From contig NC_079498.1 in NCBI RefSeq assembly GCF_030052815.1, forward strand, positions 69,922,992-69,986,991: DNA of 64,000 bases, given 5' to 3'. Shown here piece after piece: positions 11,038 to 24,490 of the stretch; within the stretch, counting starts at the first letter, position 1, and each line of letters opens with the position of its first letter. The notes beneath the pieces were generated by a model. That model did not search any database. It was not told the DNA's origin and saw only the letters and a program-made list of their open reading frames with translations. The stretch comes from Hevea brasiliensis (taxonomy: Eukaryota > Streptophyta > Magnoliopsida > Malpighiales > Euphorbiaceae). The position numbers were made by a program, and so were the translations under genes.

Positions 11038-14000
11038 TGTCACACCTTACCTCTCTGTAAGGCATAACATGATCCCGTAGAATACCTAATGAACTACCGA
11101 ACTTCACCTACCGATAACTCATTAAGTACCCTACAAGGGATTTTAAACAATTTTCTTACTTTTGACAAGTGGTGAGCATTTTCTACTAGGTATTTAAAAC
11201 ATATGATTAAAAGTAAATCTAGTTCTATTTTATTTTTCCGCAAATTTTATAAAAATTTTGACAGAGTTCTGTCTGTATTTTAAAAAACTAGTTCTTCAAA
11301 TACCTGTAAAAAGCACTTCTAAAATTTTTTCTCAACAACTACTTTAATTTCACAATCAAATTCAATTCATTTCAATCAATTTCTCAAGTTCAAAATTCAA
11401 TAATCCTCAAAATACTAGCAATACATTTCATTCAAATTAAATAAAATAGTTCCACTCATATTTCATTAAAGACAAAACAATTTATATACATTCTTACAAA
11501 ATTTACATTAAGAGAATTTCAAACTACAATATATATTACAACTTTATACAAATTTTATACAAACTGCTCAAGACCCATTTTTACATGTCCATACATTTAT
11601 GTGCAATAGATACACATCAAAAGAAATATTTACAGTTAGGGTATAAATTATACCCGAAGACTTCAAGCTGAATGATCCTCAATCTTCAGTAGCTCAGTCT
11701 GCTGCACCTCTAGTCTCTAAATCTGTGACAACAATAAAAGCTATCGCTGAGTACTAGGACTCAGTGGTGCACAACATACTAAAATAATCTTTATGCAGAA
11801 TATAAATCACATTTATTCAAAAATTTGACTAAACATGAGCATTAAACATAAAACATGAATTATGAGATTTTAATGCAGACCAAGTTTATTTCAAAGTATC
11901 AAAACACATTTCATAAAACCCACAGTTAGATCATGCCATTCGAAACAAATAGAATCTCAATAGCCATAGGCTAAAGAGAAATCACATCACAAGGCTAGCT
12001 AGCTCAAATATATGGATATCCATTCACATCCTCTTCTACTGGCACACCTCAACACTTCTCCAAAGAAGGAATCAAAATTCGAAACTAATTACCCCCACTA
12101 GTCGTGCTAGTGAGGTGTTCAAATATATGGTCATGACACTGTGGTTTCAAAACTTATCTTAACAATTTGCTAAACATTGTCATTTCAAATATACACAATA
12201 ACTTTCACAATTTAAATCAAAACTTCATAAATAGGGTGACAATAAACTTTCAACAATTCAAAGCAAAAGTAAAATGCATATTTCATTCACTTTATCAATG
12301 AATTTTAAAGCATAGTGATGTTGTGCACAAACCTCAAACGAGTCGCCTCTTGGCCTTGACTCGATTCCACGGGTTCTTTCCCGGTACTCTTTTCAACTGA
12401 AACACACAATTTTACAGTGTTTCAGTACTATAACTTAGCATAAATCACAAAATAAATTTAACTTCACTTTTACCTAGGTCTAACGTGCTAAACTCGACGT
12501 TCTTGAAATTTTGTGTTTTGGGTTTACTATTCATTACACTATTCAAGTCAAATTGTTGACTTTATAAGGCTTAATAGGTATGGAAATTCCAACTTCACCC
12601 ACAAACCACATTTTGATTACTAATTTTGTTGGTTTTGGTTATTTATTCAAATTCTAGGTCTTTCAAGCAAAATTGAAAATTTTCAGTTTTGGTGCCTTAG
12701 GTTGCACTCTCCATTGGTCATTTTACTGTTGGAATTTGTCAAAACTTTCTTCATAGAAAATGTTCCCCATTGTCTTAAGTTTATTTTCCTTTTTGAATCA
12801 CTCCAATTGGAGTTTTGTAGCTCAAGTTATGTCCAAAATATGGTTACTGTTCATGCTGCAGATTTTAGTTCTAGCAGATTTATTGATACAATTTCGTTCA
12901 GCAATTTGATCAAGTTAAGTCCATAATTTGGTCTAATTTTCTTCATATGAAAATTTCTACTATGTCTTAGGTTTCCATCGGTTCAAGAATCGCCTAAATC
13001 AGAGTTTTCTAGAGAGAGTTATAGCCATTGAAACTTTACTGTTCATATGGCAATCTGCAGTTCTGCAGATTCAGGTCACCAACTTTGCTCAGTAATTTGA
13101 TTGGGTTAATGGCATAATTTGGGTTGGTGTTCTTCATGAAAGTTTTAGGTCTATATCTCATCTAACTAATGGTAAAATTTCAGGTTATTTTGACCTGCCT
13201 AGCTCAAGTTATAACCAAATTGTTCATTTGGTCAGTTTATACAGGGCAGCCTGCAATTTTTCAACTTTGGTCAATTTGTTCACTTGATTTTGGTCACTTT
13301 TTGGGCATGCTTCCTAAATGAAAATTGTGTCATTTAGTGTTTATTTTCATCCCCAATTGGTCCCACACCAATTGGACTTGTAAAATTTCATTTTTGGTCC
13401 CTCAAAGGAAATTTTGGTCATACTGCCAGCACATGACCTTATCCAATCCGAATTGGCTTTTAATTCCAACACTTCTAACACACCTCATTTGGTTACAAAT
13501 GACCATTTTTCACTTCACATTAGGTCAAAGACACCATTTACAAATTTCTCCAAATTTTTGCCTCAAAACCCTAGGTTTCAAAACCCTAACTCACTAATTT
13601 TGTTGCATTTAACCAATTCAAATCATACTAACATCACTCCATCACTCAATTAAGCTTCCATACATATTGAATTCAATCAAATTCATGCATACATACATCA
13701 AAGCCTAGCAGGAATTCAGCTTTGGTCCCTCACAATTATTTTTATTTCACTTTAAGTTACTTTCTAAGTTAATTAAACTAAGAACATAGAAATTTAACAA
13801 AAGAATTCAAATTTACATACTAACCTTTATTTGATTTTCCAATCACTAATTTTCTTCCCTTTTTTCTTCTTTCTTGCTTCTTCAATCTCCTCTTCTAGTA
13901 GCCCAAACAAAGCTTAATCATAATTTAGTGGAATTTTTAGGGAGTTTATGGGGTTGATTCAAGCTTTGAAAGCTTGAATTTCATGGCTATGGAGGAAACT

Positions 14001-14731
14001 AAGGAGAAAAAGGAGAGAGAGGAGAGATGCACGTTTTTATTTGAAGAAGAAGAATGATTTTTTTTTCTTTTCTTTTATTTTATCTTTTATCTCTTTAGGA
14101 AGACTAAAAATCCAAATAAGTAAATAAATTAATTTTATTCTTTATGGCATCATGCATGAGGTCATGCATGATGTTATCACCTTTTGACTTTTCCATTTTC
14201 TCTTTTTTTTTTTTAATTTTTCTATTAGTTCTTTAATTTAATTCTCAATTCCAAAATTTTCTTTTCTCCGATTTTATTTAACAATTTGGTTAGAAGTCAG
14301 CTCTCGGGGTCAATTGACCAAATTGCCCCTCGCCGGTTCATCCCGGTTTGCAAATAATTCAATATTTTTTTTGGCTCCCTGACCTAATTATTTGACTGAC
14401 TTAATAGTTCTTTTTTGTGATTTTCTCTTTTCTACTGTGTTCATAAGGGTCCTAAGGACCGCAGCGTCACATTTTACGGTTCGAAATTTGAGTTTAAATC
14501 GACTTCGCAGTCGTTCCCGAGACGGTCACCCATCATTGTGACTCTCTGTTCGTTTAACTTCTTATGTTCTGTTTTTCTTATTTATACTTAACTAATTGAC
14601 AATTACTAATTATTTGTGTTTATGGCTTATCTAGTTGTCTTAAGTGTGGTTCTAATCCTCTTAATTGTCCGGACCGACACCAATCACCGGAATAGTGAAA
14701 TATACCAGGCGATGTAAATAGGGGTGTTAAA
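11038..14731 (-). repeat. 5' LTR of element A (complete, 3694 bp)
   Basis: Bounded by TGTCACACC on the left and GGGGTGTTAAA on the right (window strand). The right terminus is mutated from TTACA. On the minus strand a donor-like AAAG/GTTAGT has its intron side starting at 13824. An exon-like block of 64 bases occupies 12396-12333, between TTTCAG and GAG/GTTTGTGCAC. The LTR would carry the promoter and polyadenylation signals. Confidence 0.95.
11733..11770 (-). promoter_or_regulatory. Paired stem-loop in the 5' LTR of element A
   Basis: Window-strand arms CTGAGT (11747-11752) and ACTCAG (11759-11764) form stem 1. On the minus strand GCGATAGC follows and can pair, with one mismatch and wobbles, to GTTGTCAC, which is followed by AG. 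Confidence 0.55.
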
Positions 14732-14910
14732 ACCCATGTCTGGCTTTTGCTTTATAACTTAAAACAAGTTAAATTCTACTTCCTTTTCTCCTACTTTGAG
14801 AGTCAACTGCCCATTTTTAACATCAATGATGGCTCCTACAGTTGCTAAGAAAGGCCTCCCTAGGATTATGGGAATTTTGATATCCTTTTCCATCTCTAGA
14901 ACAATGAAGT
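14732..14910 (-). pseudogene. Element H protease C-terminal part
   Basis: The minus-strand translation includes IKIPIILGRPFLATVGAIID, then KNGQLTLKVG, a hallmark of Athila/Tat aspartic proteases (ILGRPFL...A.ID...G.L). It joins the protease N-terminal part right of 18962 across the solo LTR. The left end stops at the LTR of A. Confidence 0.85.
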
Positions 14911-17900
14911 TGTAACACCCCTAAGTTCGGTAGTGCGTTCTACTGTTCCAGTGACCAGTGTTGTCCGGACAGCTAGGATGCCTAGAACTACACTTCGATA
15001 TGAGTGAGGAGACATAAAATAATGAAATACAAGAAAAGAAAATACAAGAAAAACAATGGAAAAAATAATAGCAAAGAAATGTAACCAAGTTAAACGAGCC
15101 GAGAACCCTAGCGATGGGTGACCACACCGGGAAGTCACAGCGTGGACCATTGACTAGCCCTGGACTGTGGGGAACCCTGAAAAATATTTTTAGGACTTAA
15201 ATAAATGTTTATTGAAGTATAAATACCATTATAAATATCAAAGAAAAATTAATTAATTAGTACAAAGAAAAGTGAGAAATCGAAAAACGGACAAAACCCG
15301 GTGTTACCAAAAAATCAGGAATGCAACCCGAACAGGGCCATTGTAGTCATTTGACACCCCGAGTTGTCTTTTGACCTAAATTTCCATTAAAAATAAATGA
15401 TAGCACCCTTGGAAAATGTCATAAAAATTAAAATTGTGGTGTATGATAATAATAGTGTAAGAAATGGGGTATAATTTGAGTAATTAAAACTTTAACATAT
15501 AATATAATTAACTTATGATGAGTGGAGCACTATGGGGTTAAATAAATCATTAAGTGGACAAGTGTATAACCATTTCTCATCTTCTTACTAATTAGCTTCA
15601 TCTTGGCCGAAATGAATCCCTTGGAAAACTCCATTGCAGTCCCAAACCAAAGCTCCATCTCCACCATGAATAAGCCATAACTTCCTCAAGTGCCTTCATT
15701 AAAAGTTGTCTACATACCTTGGGCAGCATACTTGGAGCAAGAAGATCAAGTTTTGGTGAAGTTTTAAAGAGTTTCCAAAGTGGTAAGTAGGTATTTTTAA
15801 TGCTTGCTTCATTAAAGTTTGTGTGGATGTTATGGGTACTTGGATTGTGGAAAGATTTTTGAGGTTTGATGTTTAAAGGGGGATGTGTACTTTTGGCAGC
15901 CATGGAAACTCCTTGAGGACAGTTTATTCTTGCTTGTAAATGGTAGATTAAAGGGTTAATTAAGTGTTTATGTGTGTAGGAATTAATTTGGGTGATGTAT
16001 ACTTAGTACATGTGAATGTGTACTTGAATTTGGAAGCTTGAAAATTAATGGACTGTAATGTATGAATCGGCAATCTGGTTTGGTGAACCATAAAGATATT
16101 ATTTCATGTTTGGTTTATGGAATATTAATGTTGAATTGTGGAACTTAATATGGCAGCTTGTGTATATGTATGATGTTGTGAGGTTGGACATGTAAATGAG
16201 CTAGGTTAGGTGATTAAATTGTTGTAATTGAGTTAGAAAAATTCTGTACATTATGGTACATATTGAGTATGATTATAAGCTGCCAAAATGACAAACAATA
16301 TGTTGTGAATTGTGTTTAGGTTATGGTACAAACCAAAATTGGCATGAATGTTTAGTTTGGTAAATGTTAAAAGTGTCCTTTGATGAGTAATGAATATAAT
16401 GCAATAGGGCAGTTTATGTTATGGGCCTAGAACATTAAGTGTGTGGCTCCAATTGGTATGAGACCAATTGGAGGTGAAACTAGGCACAAAATGTGCCAAC
16501 TTTCATGAAGGAAGCTTACCAAAATTCTGCTTGTAAGGTAACTTGAAAAGTGACCAAATCCGGATTAGTGCAATTAAGGCCTGAAAATTTACCATTTGGG
16601 CAGCAGTTAGTGTTTAGGCCATAACTCACTCAAAACAGGTCCAATTGACCTGAAATTTTGACCATGAATAGTTAAGACATATATCTACAAGTCTTATGAA
16701 GACACCAAAGCCTAGAAATGAACATAAGCAAGTCAAACAGCTTGCACAAGTTCGGGTCCAAAAACTGGCCGAACCTAAAATGACCCAAAATGACCTAAAG
16801 TGACCAATTTTGGTACATTCTGACTAGCAATAGTAAAATGACCATAACTTGGTCTAGTAAACTCAGAATGACCTGAAATTTTGCCCCGCATGCAATAAGA
16901 CATAGATCTACAAGTTTGTAGTTTTGACCAAAACCCGAAACTGAGTGAACTAGGTCGTTCGGCTAGGTCAAATTGGTATACCGAAATTCAATAAATTGTA
17001 ATAAAACGCAATATACATAGAAATGAATTTGGTAACATGTACCAATACAAAAAGGCTATAAAATGTGACATATTGGTAACATTAAAACCTAATTCACCTA
17101 GACTGCATCGAGATTCAATATCTTAGGTTGACTAAGGAAATAATAGAATTCAATAAGTTAATTATTAATCTTTATTTTTAGAGACAGTTTAAATGAGTAC
17201 TGAAACACTTCAAATTGTGTGTTTCAGTTAGCAAAGACTCAGGGAAGGAGAACACTGAGTCAGAGCCAAGAGACAATTATTAGAGGTTTGTCCACAACTA
17301 GTTTTTAACTAATTTTATTTTGAATATTTCATATGATTAAATGACATATTTTTCTTATGTATTATGTTTAACAAGCATTGGATTTAATTCAATGATTATT
17401 GAAATTACTATAGTATGTATGAATTTAGCTTTGTGAAATGGTATTTCCACAAGTATTAAGCATTGTTATGGATTGAATAAATTATGTTTTGGAAAATTGT
17501 GATAGAACATGTTTTGAATTGTGATGGTAATTTTCATGGAAAAATGCAAATTTATGATTTGAATTGTGATGAGCATAAAAATTATTGGATATTGGAATTG
17601 AATTTGAATCGAATTATATTGTGATTTATGCTCACTAAAAGGATTGTGATATTATTTTATATCTCACTATAGATTCTTGACTAGGTTATTACCCGTCTCT
17701 CTCATTTGTTGAGAAGACGATGGAGTTAGTTGTGTTTTGATTACCATGGTACGTGCACAGGCTTAGATTTTCCTCTGATTTGAGGTTAGATCTAAGTTTT
17801 TTATCGATATGGCCCTTGCGGAAGATTCATTATTGTGATGTGTACTGTGCACGATGATTCGACCTCCCTGACCATAGGGAGTTAGAATCTGATTCGACCT

Positions 17901-17980
17901 TCCCGACCATAGTGAGTTAGAATCACTTCGAATATGGCCCTTTCGGATTAGTCTTGCATAGTTAGTGAGATAAAGAATGA

Positions 17981-18082
17981 TTTTTAAGATACAACATGAT
18001 TTGTGAGATACAGCATAATTTTTGAGATACAACATGGTTTTTGAGATACAACATGGTTTTTGAGATACAACATGGTTTTTGA
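17981..18082 (+). repeat. 19-bp tandem repeat in solo LTR B2
   Basis: Five copies of GAGATACAACATGGTTTTT or close variants start at 17986, 18005, 18024, 18043 and 18062, an exact 19-bp period. The last three are nearly identical, so expansion was recent. Confidence 0.92.
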
Positions 18083-18325
18083 ATAGTAAAGAATTGTGAT
18101 TTCAATTATGATTTATGTATAATTGATTTTGTTGGAATTACCTTAAATGGTTAGTTATGATTTGATAAATTGAATTTCGTGATCAAAGTCATTTTATACA
18201 AATGATTTACATTATTGGCAATGAATATTTTGAGTTTTGGAATTTGATGAGTATTCATATTTCCAAATTATTTGCTGTAAATTTTGTCAATGTATATTGT
18301 ACTATATTTTAAACTATAGTTGTGC

Positions 18326-18372
18326 ACCACTGAGTTCACCACTCAGCGATAGCTTTGTATGCTGTCGCAGGT
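18326..18372 (+). promoter_or_regulatory. Paired stem-loop in solo LTR B2
   Basis: Stem 1 is CTGAGT (18330-18335) with ACTCAG (18341-18346). Stem 2 is GCGATAGC (18346-18353) with GCTGTCGC (18361-18368), fully paired if one U-G wobble is allowed. AG/GTAA follows directly. Confidence 0.6.
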
Positions 18373-18961
18373 AAAAAGAGCATAGAGCAGTGAGTAAGTT
18401 TCTTTGAAGACACATTCAGATTAGCTCCAGGTATATCATAGGTATACCCATGTACATAAGTTTTGATGTATGCATGTAATAATATGTATGTAAATTATTT
18501 GAGCAGTTGTATAAAAACTCTTGTAAAATATTTTGGTATGTAATTAAATGTAAATTATTGTAAATGTAAATTTGGGATTTCATTTATCTGAATAGTTTTG
18601 TAATATTAATTTTGAGTCTTGTAATCAATGAAATGTTTCTTTTATGAGGAGATTGATTTGATTATTGAGATTTGAATTATGGGTTCAAATGAAGTTATTG
18701 AAGTTGTATTTGAGAAAACATATTGGAAGGGTGTTCTTTGCAGGTTTTGAAGAACTGTTTTCTCAAAATACAACCGGCACTTTGTCGAAATTTTGAAAAA
18801 AATTTTATAACACCAGATTTTAATCAATGATTTAAATTTCATGAAAATTGTTTTAAAATCCCTTGTAGTATATTTAATGGATTATTGGTAGGCAAAGTAC
18901 GGTAATTCATTGGGTGTACTACAGGATCATGTTACATCTTACAGGGGAGTAGGGTGTGACA

Positions 18962-20632
18962 GAAGTCAACAAGTATGAGAATTTGCCAACATTTATTGGA
19001 ATGTTATCTAGAATTCCAATTAGATACTTGACAAATATGTCTGCTAGTTACAAAGAGATAGTAGCTAGCTTTAGTTCTCCAACATTTAGCTTTTGATAGA
19101 TGGATAAGGGCATTAGACTGACACTTGCTCCTAGGTCGTAAAGGGCTTTATCAATCTTCATATTACCTATGAGACAATGTATGGAGAAAATTCTAGGAGC
19201 TTTCAGCTTCAAGGCATTTTATTTTGCAATATTACACTGCATTCTTCAATTAGGGCCACTATCTCATAATCATCCAGTTTCCTTTTATTGAAGATTATCT
19301 CCTTCAAAAACTTGAGATATAATGGAATTTCAGATAGGACTTCCATGAAAGGGATGTTTATATAGAGTTTCTGTAAAACTTCTAAAAATTTCCCAAACTA
19401 TTTATGTAGTTTAGCCTTCTAGAATCTTTGAGGAAAAAGTAATGATAGTTGATTGGCTTTGGTAGTTCTTTCTTCTCTAATTTTGTTTCCTCTTACTTCT
19501 TTTTACCTTTTTTAATCTGTGTTTCTTTCTCCTTTGCTTGACCTTCATTCTCACTAGAAGTTTCATCAAGTTGTTCCTATTTGTTGCTAGTTTCTGGTTC
19601 TCCAACATCTTGCCACTCCCCAAAGTGATTACCTTATATTGCTCCTTTAGATTCACCTCAAGCTGACTGGGTAGTTTACAATGGCTTTGCTTGAAGAACT
19701 TGCTTGCTGAGAAATTTGATTTTAGGCATTTTGTTATGAGTGGCCAATTAGTCCATTCTAGAAGTAAGTTGTTTGATCATTTCACTTTGTTATTGTTGTG
19801 CTACTAAAAAGCTTTCCATCATGGATCCATAGTCATCTTCAGTTCATGCTATTATAGTTCAGGAGTTTATGGTAGTTTAGGTTGGTTCTGATTTCTATTT
19901 TGAAAGCCTGCTGGTGTCAGTCTGTATCCTTTTTGTCTGTTGATTGGCTAATTTTATTGATTCTACTAGTTGGACCATAAGAAATTTGGGTGGTTCCTCC
20001 ATCCAGGTTTGTAAGTGTTTGAATAGGGATTTCCAATCGCTCTCTTATTAAAGCTTCCATTATTATTCACATAGTTCACCTATTCTATGGAGGGTTCATT
20101 ACAACTATTGCATTCTGTGCTTTGGTGTCCTCCTCCACAGTGGTCACAGAATTGGCTACTAGCAACTATTGCATTGGTTTGCATTCTATCAAGCCTCCTG
20201 GATAATTGATCATACTAAGTGCATCCAAGTCCAATATTCAAGTTGTTCTTCTAATGTCTCCCCTCTCATTCGACCATTCAAAATTGTGGTAAGCAACCAT
20301 CTCCAAAAGTTAAAAGCTCTGTTAGTGGTCTTCTCCATTAGGTCTCCACCAATTGCTGAATATATAGTGCTCCTTATTGATGGTAATAAACCATTGTAAA
20401 AGCTTTGAATGAGGAGCCAATCCTAGATGCTATGGTGTGGGCACTCCCTCTGTAGATCTTTGCATCTTTACCATGGATCATAGAGAGATTCATTATCTTT
20501 CTGTCTGAAGTTGTTGAGTTTGATTCTTAATTTAGCAGTCTTCCTAGGTGGAAAATATCTTGCTAAGAAGTTTGTGATAGATTGACCCAGTTGGTGAATA
20601 ATCCTACTGGTTGAGATAGTAGCCGCTTTATT
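18962..20632 (-). pseudogene. Element H gag, zinc knuckle and protease N-terminus
   Basis: From the right, the minus strand reads FLARYFPPRKTAKLR then NNFRQKDNESLYDPW, matching the Athila gag core (FFPP.KTAKLR...F.Q...ESLYE.W). Near 20120-20160 is a CDHCGGGHQSTEC knuckle of the CX2CX3HX4C form. Near 19090-19170 is the protease active site, in a KALYDLGASVSLMPLSIYQK context. The regions between are full of stops and frameshifts. No single frame is open for long, consistent with great age. Confidence 0.85.
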
Positions 20633-23600
20633 TGTCGCACCCTACCCCTCAATAAGATGTAACATGATCCTATAGTACATCTAATGAATTACCGTACTTC
20701 GCCTACTGGTAACCCATTAAATATACTACAAGGGATTTTAAAACAATTTTCTTACTTTTCGAAGGTGGCGAGCACTTTTGGTAGGAATTAAAACTTTTAC
20801 TTGAAGTTTAAAGACTAGTTAAAATTTTTGTACTTTTTTTATTTTTATGTAAATTTTGAAAAAATTTCGGTAAAGTACCGTCTATATTTGGGAAAAACAG
20901 TTCTTCAAAAACCTGTAAAAACACTTCTAAATAACTCATTTCAACCCAATTGCAACAACCAAAACTTTTAATCAATACAAATCAACCCAATCTCGATTCA
21001 AAATTCACAACTCAAAAATTGTACAAAATATTTCGATAAACTCATAAACATTACATTAAATTAACTTTACATGCACAAATCTTAATTTACGAAGGAAAAT
21101 CAAAAATAATATTATTACAAACTTTAACGTACAACTGCTCAATTTTACATTAACACATATGATACTAAACTATTTACATCAAAATAAACTACAAGGGTAT
21201 AACTAAATACCCGTATAAAAGTCTCCGTGTAATCCCAACAATCAGTAGCTCACTCTACTAATTTTTCTTTGTCTCTATCTACGACAGTAAAGAAAGCTAT
21301 CGCTGAGTATAAAAATACTCAGTGGTGCACAATAAAATATAAAATCCAAAATATAAAACATTTGTCATTAATTCACAGTTCAAATATTTCACAATCACAT
21401 TTCACAATTTTTCAAATCACATTTATAACAAATCACAATTTAAATATTTCACAATTTTCAAAGCTTAATATAACACAAATTTGATCAAACAATTTAATAA
21501 TCATAGTGTTGCCAATCAATAATACAACTTAGGCCATGACACAAAATTTCTAAACATGTAGTGTTGTACACCACGATAAGGCAAACTCACCCCACTAATC
21601 GAAATCAATGAGGGAGGTGGCTAGCTAGCTAATGAGTACTCATCCAAACTCACCTCAGACTGGCAAGCCAGAGAGGGAGGAATGTAGTCAAACTCACCCC
21701 ATAAATGGATGAGGAACATAGTGATATTGTCATGCCAAGTGTGAATAAAAAACAATTTAAATCAAGTTATTCAAACATTTCATGCAATTCACAAATCATA
21801 TTTCATTCCAAACTTTTCATTTACAAAGTAGGAAACACACTATTTTTCAAATAAGATTTTCAAAGCCATAACAATTAAAATTATTCATAACATTTATTTC
21901 AAGAATTGTTAAGTATAAACAAAGAATTTTAAGTTTGTTGTGCACAAACTTGATGTGAGTCGCCTCTAGGGCTTGACTCAGTTTGCCCTTTCCTTTTCCA
22001 GGTCTTTTTCTACTGAAACATGTAATTTATAGTGTTTCAGTATCTTATCTCATAATAAATCTAATAATTAATTCATATATTCTTAATTCTAGCCCCAATA
22101 TGCTTAAACTTTCTTAGAAATTTTCATTTTGGAGTTACTATTCATGATACTATTCAAGTCAATTTGTTGACTTTCTAATGCTTAATAGGTATAGAAATTC
22201 TAATTCCACCCACATACCATATTTTGGTTACTTAACTTGTTGGTTTTGGTGTTTTCCTCAAATCCTCTTAGGTGAAATTCCAAAATTTCAGAATTAATGT
22301 CCTATTTTACACTGTTCTATTGGTCAAGTTGCTGTGGTAATTTGGCTAAGTTTTCTCCATAGAAGTTGTTTCTTATTTCTTAACTTTATTTTCCTTTTTG
22401 AATCACTCCATTTGGAGTTTTGTAGCCCTAGTTATGGCCATTTAAACATGGCTGGCCGGATTTGGTGTTACCCAGAATTCTGGGTAATTTCTTGGATTAT
22501 GGCAGTTTTTGTGGGTTGAATACACATGAGTTTTTGGATAGGTTATGGTCATAATTTGGGTTTATTTTCTTCATGAAAGTTGTAGGGCTGTGTCTCAGCT
22601 TTCTATCGGTATAAAATTCAAGTCATTTGGACCTTCCTAGACCATGTTATGGTCATTTACGTAACTATTGTTCATTTGGTCATTTTTATACAGTTAGTGT
22701 GCCTAATTTTGGATTTGGCCTAATTATTTACTAAGTTATGGTCACTTTCTAGGCATGATTCCTAAATAAAAAATGTGCCATTTTGTGTCTAGTTTCATTC
22801 TCAATTGGCCTCACACCAATTGGGTTGGTAAATTTTTAGTTTTGGTCCCTGAAAAGGACCTAGGTCAAGCTACCTACAGACTGACCCTTTGCAATCCGAA
22901 TTTAAACTTATTTCCAACAATTCATACACACCACAAATGGTCACAATTGACTATTTCTCAACTTAAATAAGGTCAACTACATCAATTGACCAATTCTCAA
23001 ATTTTTTCTCCAATTTTTCATAAGCTCCAAATACTAGTTACATACATTTCAACTCTAATGCAAATTTAAAGTGTATATTCATGATCTATACAACTAATTC
23101 ACTTCAAATAACCATTCACAACCATCAAACTCATTCATATCAAACCCTAACCCTAGCTAGCTGAATTTCATGTTTGGTCCCTCAACAATTATTTTGTTTT
23201 AATTTTTCATAATTTCTAAGTTAAGTGAGCTACATATACAATAAATAAGATAAGATTTTCAAATTCAATTACTTACCTCAATTAGAGCTTTCCAATCTTC
23301 AAATTCTTCTTCAATTTCTTCACTTTCTTTCCTTTCAACTTCTTATCAAAGCCTAATTAAGAGTTTTCTAAGGGTTTTTGCTAGGGTTTATAGAATGGAT
23401 TCAAGCTTTCAAAGCTTGAAAAATCATGGTTATGGAGCAAAAAAAGAGAAAAGAGAGAGAGAACCAAGAGAGAGGGACGGCCAAAGAGCTTAGGATAGAA
23501 GAAAATGATTTTCTTTTTAATTCTTTTGTCTTTTAACTTAGTAATTATCTCATAAAATAAATAATTTAATTAGGTCATCAATAGGTCATGGTGATGTCAT

Positions 23601-23985
23601 AAAGCTTTTACTTTTTGAATTTTTCATTTCTTCTTTTTTTTTCCCCATAACTTCTTCAATTTAAATCTATACATCAAAATTTTAATTCCTCACATTTTAT
23701 TGGACGGTTAGGACATGAGTCACCTCTAGGGGTGAATTGACCAATTTGCCCCTCGCCGATCTGATCCGATTTGCAAATAATTCGATATTTCTTCTAGATC
23801 CTTGACTTAATTATTTGACTTGTTTAACAATTCTTTTCTGTGATTTTCTCTTTTCCACTGTGTTCGCAATAGTCCTAAGGACCGCGGCGTCATATTTTAC
23901 GGTTTGAAATTTGAGTTTAGACTGATCTCGCAGTCATTCCCGAGAAGGTCACTCATCGCTGTGACTCTCGGCTCATTTAACTTGT
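20633..23985 (-). repeat. LTR of element G (minus strand), interrupted by element D
   Basis: Starts TGTCGCACCCTACCCC and runs parallel to the LTRs of A and F until the GCTCATTTAACTTGT segment, where the D LTR begins at 23986; about the last 200 bases of the LTR are displaced beyond the window. On the minus strand it has a donor-like GAG/GTAAGT (intron side from 23276) and an exon-like block at 22012-21950. The left flank is H coding DNA, so G inserted into H. Whether G is a full element or a solo LTR cannot be seen. Confidence 0.88.
21280..21326 (-). promoter_or_regulatory. Paired stem-loop in LTR G
   Basis: Stem 1 arms are CTGAGTAT (21303-21310) and ATACTCAG (21315-21322), eight pairs with a four-base loop. 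Stem 2 arms are CGACAG (21282-21287) and CTATCG (21297-21302), with one wobble on the transcript. Confidence 0.6.
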
Positions 23986-24422
23986 TGTAACACCCCGAAC
24001 CTCCGAGTTATAAATAGTACCATTTTTGGTTCGTGACTAGTACTATTCAAAGACACCTTGAGGACCAAAAATAAATAGAAAATTAATTGAGATAGACATA
24101 ATAAAAATTCAAGTGATCCAAAAATATAAGGATCCACCAGCATATTGAAAAAGAGGGATTATGAACTAATGAGGGGCATTTTGGTCAATTCACCTAAAGA
24201 GTTGACTTTTGACCAAAATGTTAATTAATTTAAGTGAAACTAATGAATTGAATTATGGAATAATTTTTTTTAGGAAAATAATTCAAGTATAAGGTGAAAG
24301 GAAAATAAAAGAAACAAAAATCTAGAATTTTAGGTCCATTTTGACCCAATTAAAATTTTAGGACCAATGGGCTTTGGACAACTCAATAAAAATTAATTAA
24401 ATAAATAAATAATTGGGATAAG

Positions 24423-24430
24423 TATAAAAG
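24423..24430 (+). promoter_or_regulatory. Candidate TATA box in the D LTR
   Basis: TATAAAAG lies about 440 bases into the LTR and is followed by a pyrimidine-rich stretch. It is a good match to the plant TATA consensus. Other LTRs have weaker AT-rich matches in this zone (for example TATTTAAAAG near 55510 in E). Start-site mapping would decide. Confidence 0.4.
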
Positions 24431-24462
24431 AAAGCCATCTTCCTCCCGTCCTCATTTAGTTG

Positions 24463-24490
24463 CCCCCCCCCCCACACACACACACACACC
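24463..24490 (+). repeat. Poly-C / CA microsatellite in the D LTR
   Basis: A run of about eleven C followed by about nine CA/AC units, just downstream of the TATA-like box. The length may be unreliable because homopolymers are error-prone in assemblies. Confidence 0.95.

Larger units (their letters stand above)
1..14731 (-). mobile_element. Element A: Ty3/gypsy chromovirus (Tekay/Del-like), nested host of solo LTR B1
   Basis: Read on the minus strand the order is 5' LTR (11038-14731), primer binding site, gag, protease, reverse transcriptase, RNase H, integrase, chromodomain, polypurine tract and 3' LTR (1-2721). The window begins inside the 3' LTR: base 1 aligns with base 12015 of the 5' LTR, so about 977 bases of the left LTR lie outside. 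The LTRs differ by a few percent by eye. The gag is split by a solo LTR at 7224-10652. Several stops and at least two frameshifts make it non-autonomous. Its right flank runs into Athila-like coding DNA, so A probably inserted into that relic; the left target duplication cannot be seen. Confidence 0.93.
14911..18961 (+). mobile_element. Solo LTR B2 (4051 bp) inserted in the protease of element H
   Basis: Runs TGTAACACCCC...GGTGTGACA with exact GAAGT duplications at 14906-14910 and 18962-18966. It shares its start with solo LTR B3 (minus strand, 47330-51494), so both belong to one family. It has a donor-like GTG/GTAAGT at 15782/15783 and an exon-like block at 17228-17285 between TTTCAG and AGAG/GTTTGT. 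No coding sequence is recognised inside. Confidence 0.95.
14732..20632 (-). mobile_element. Element H: Athila-like Ty3/gypsy relic, minus strand
   Basis: Two coding pieces (18962-20632 and 14732-14910) join across solo LTR B2. Together they give gag, an atypical zinc knuckle and protease in one order on the minus strand. Gag and protease motifs match the Athila/Tat branch rather than the chromoviruses. The element is cut on the left by A and on the right by LTR G. No LTR of H is in the window. It is the oldest layer here. Confidence 0.85.
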
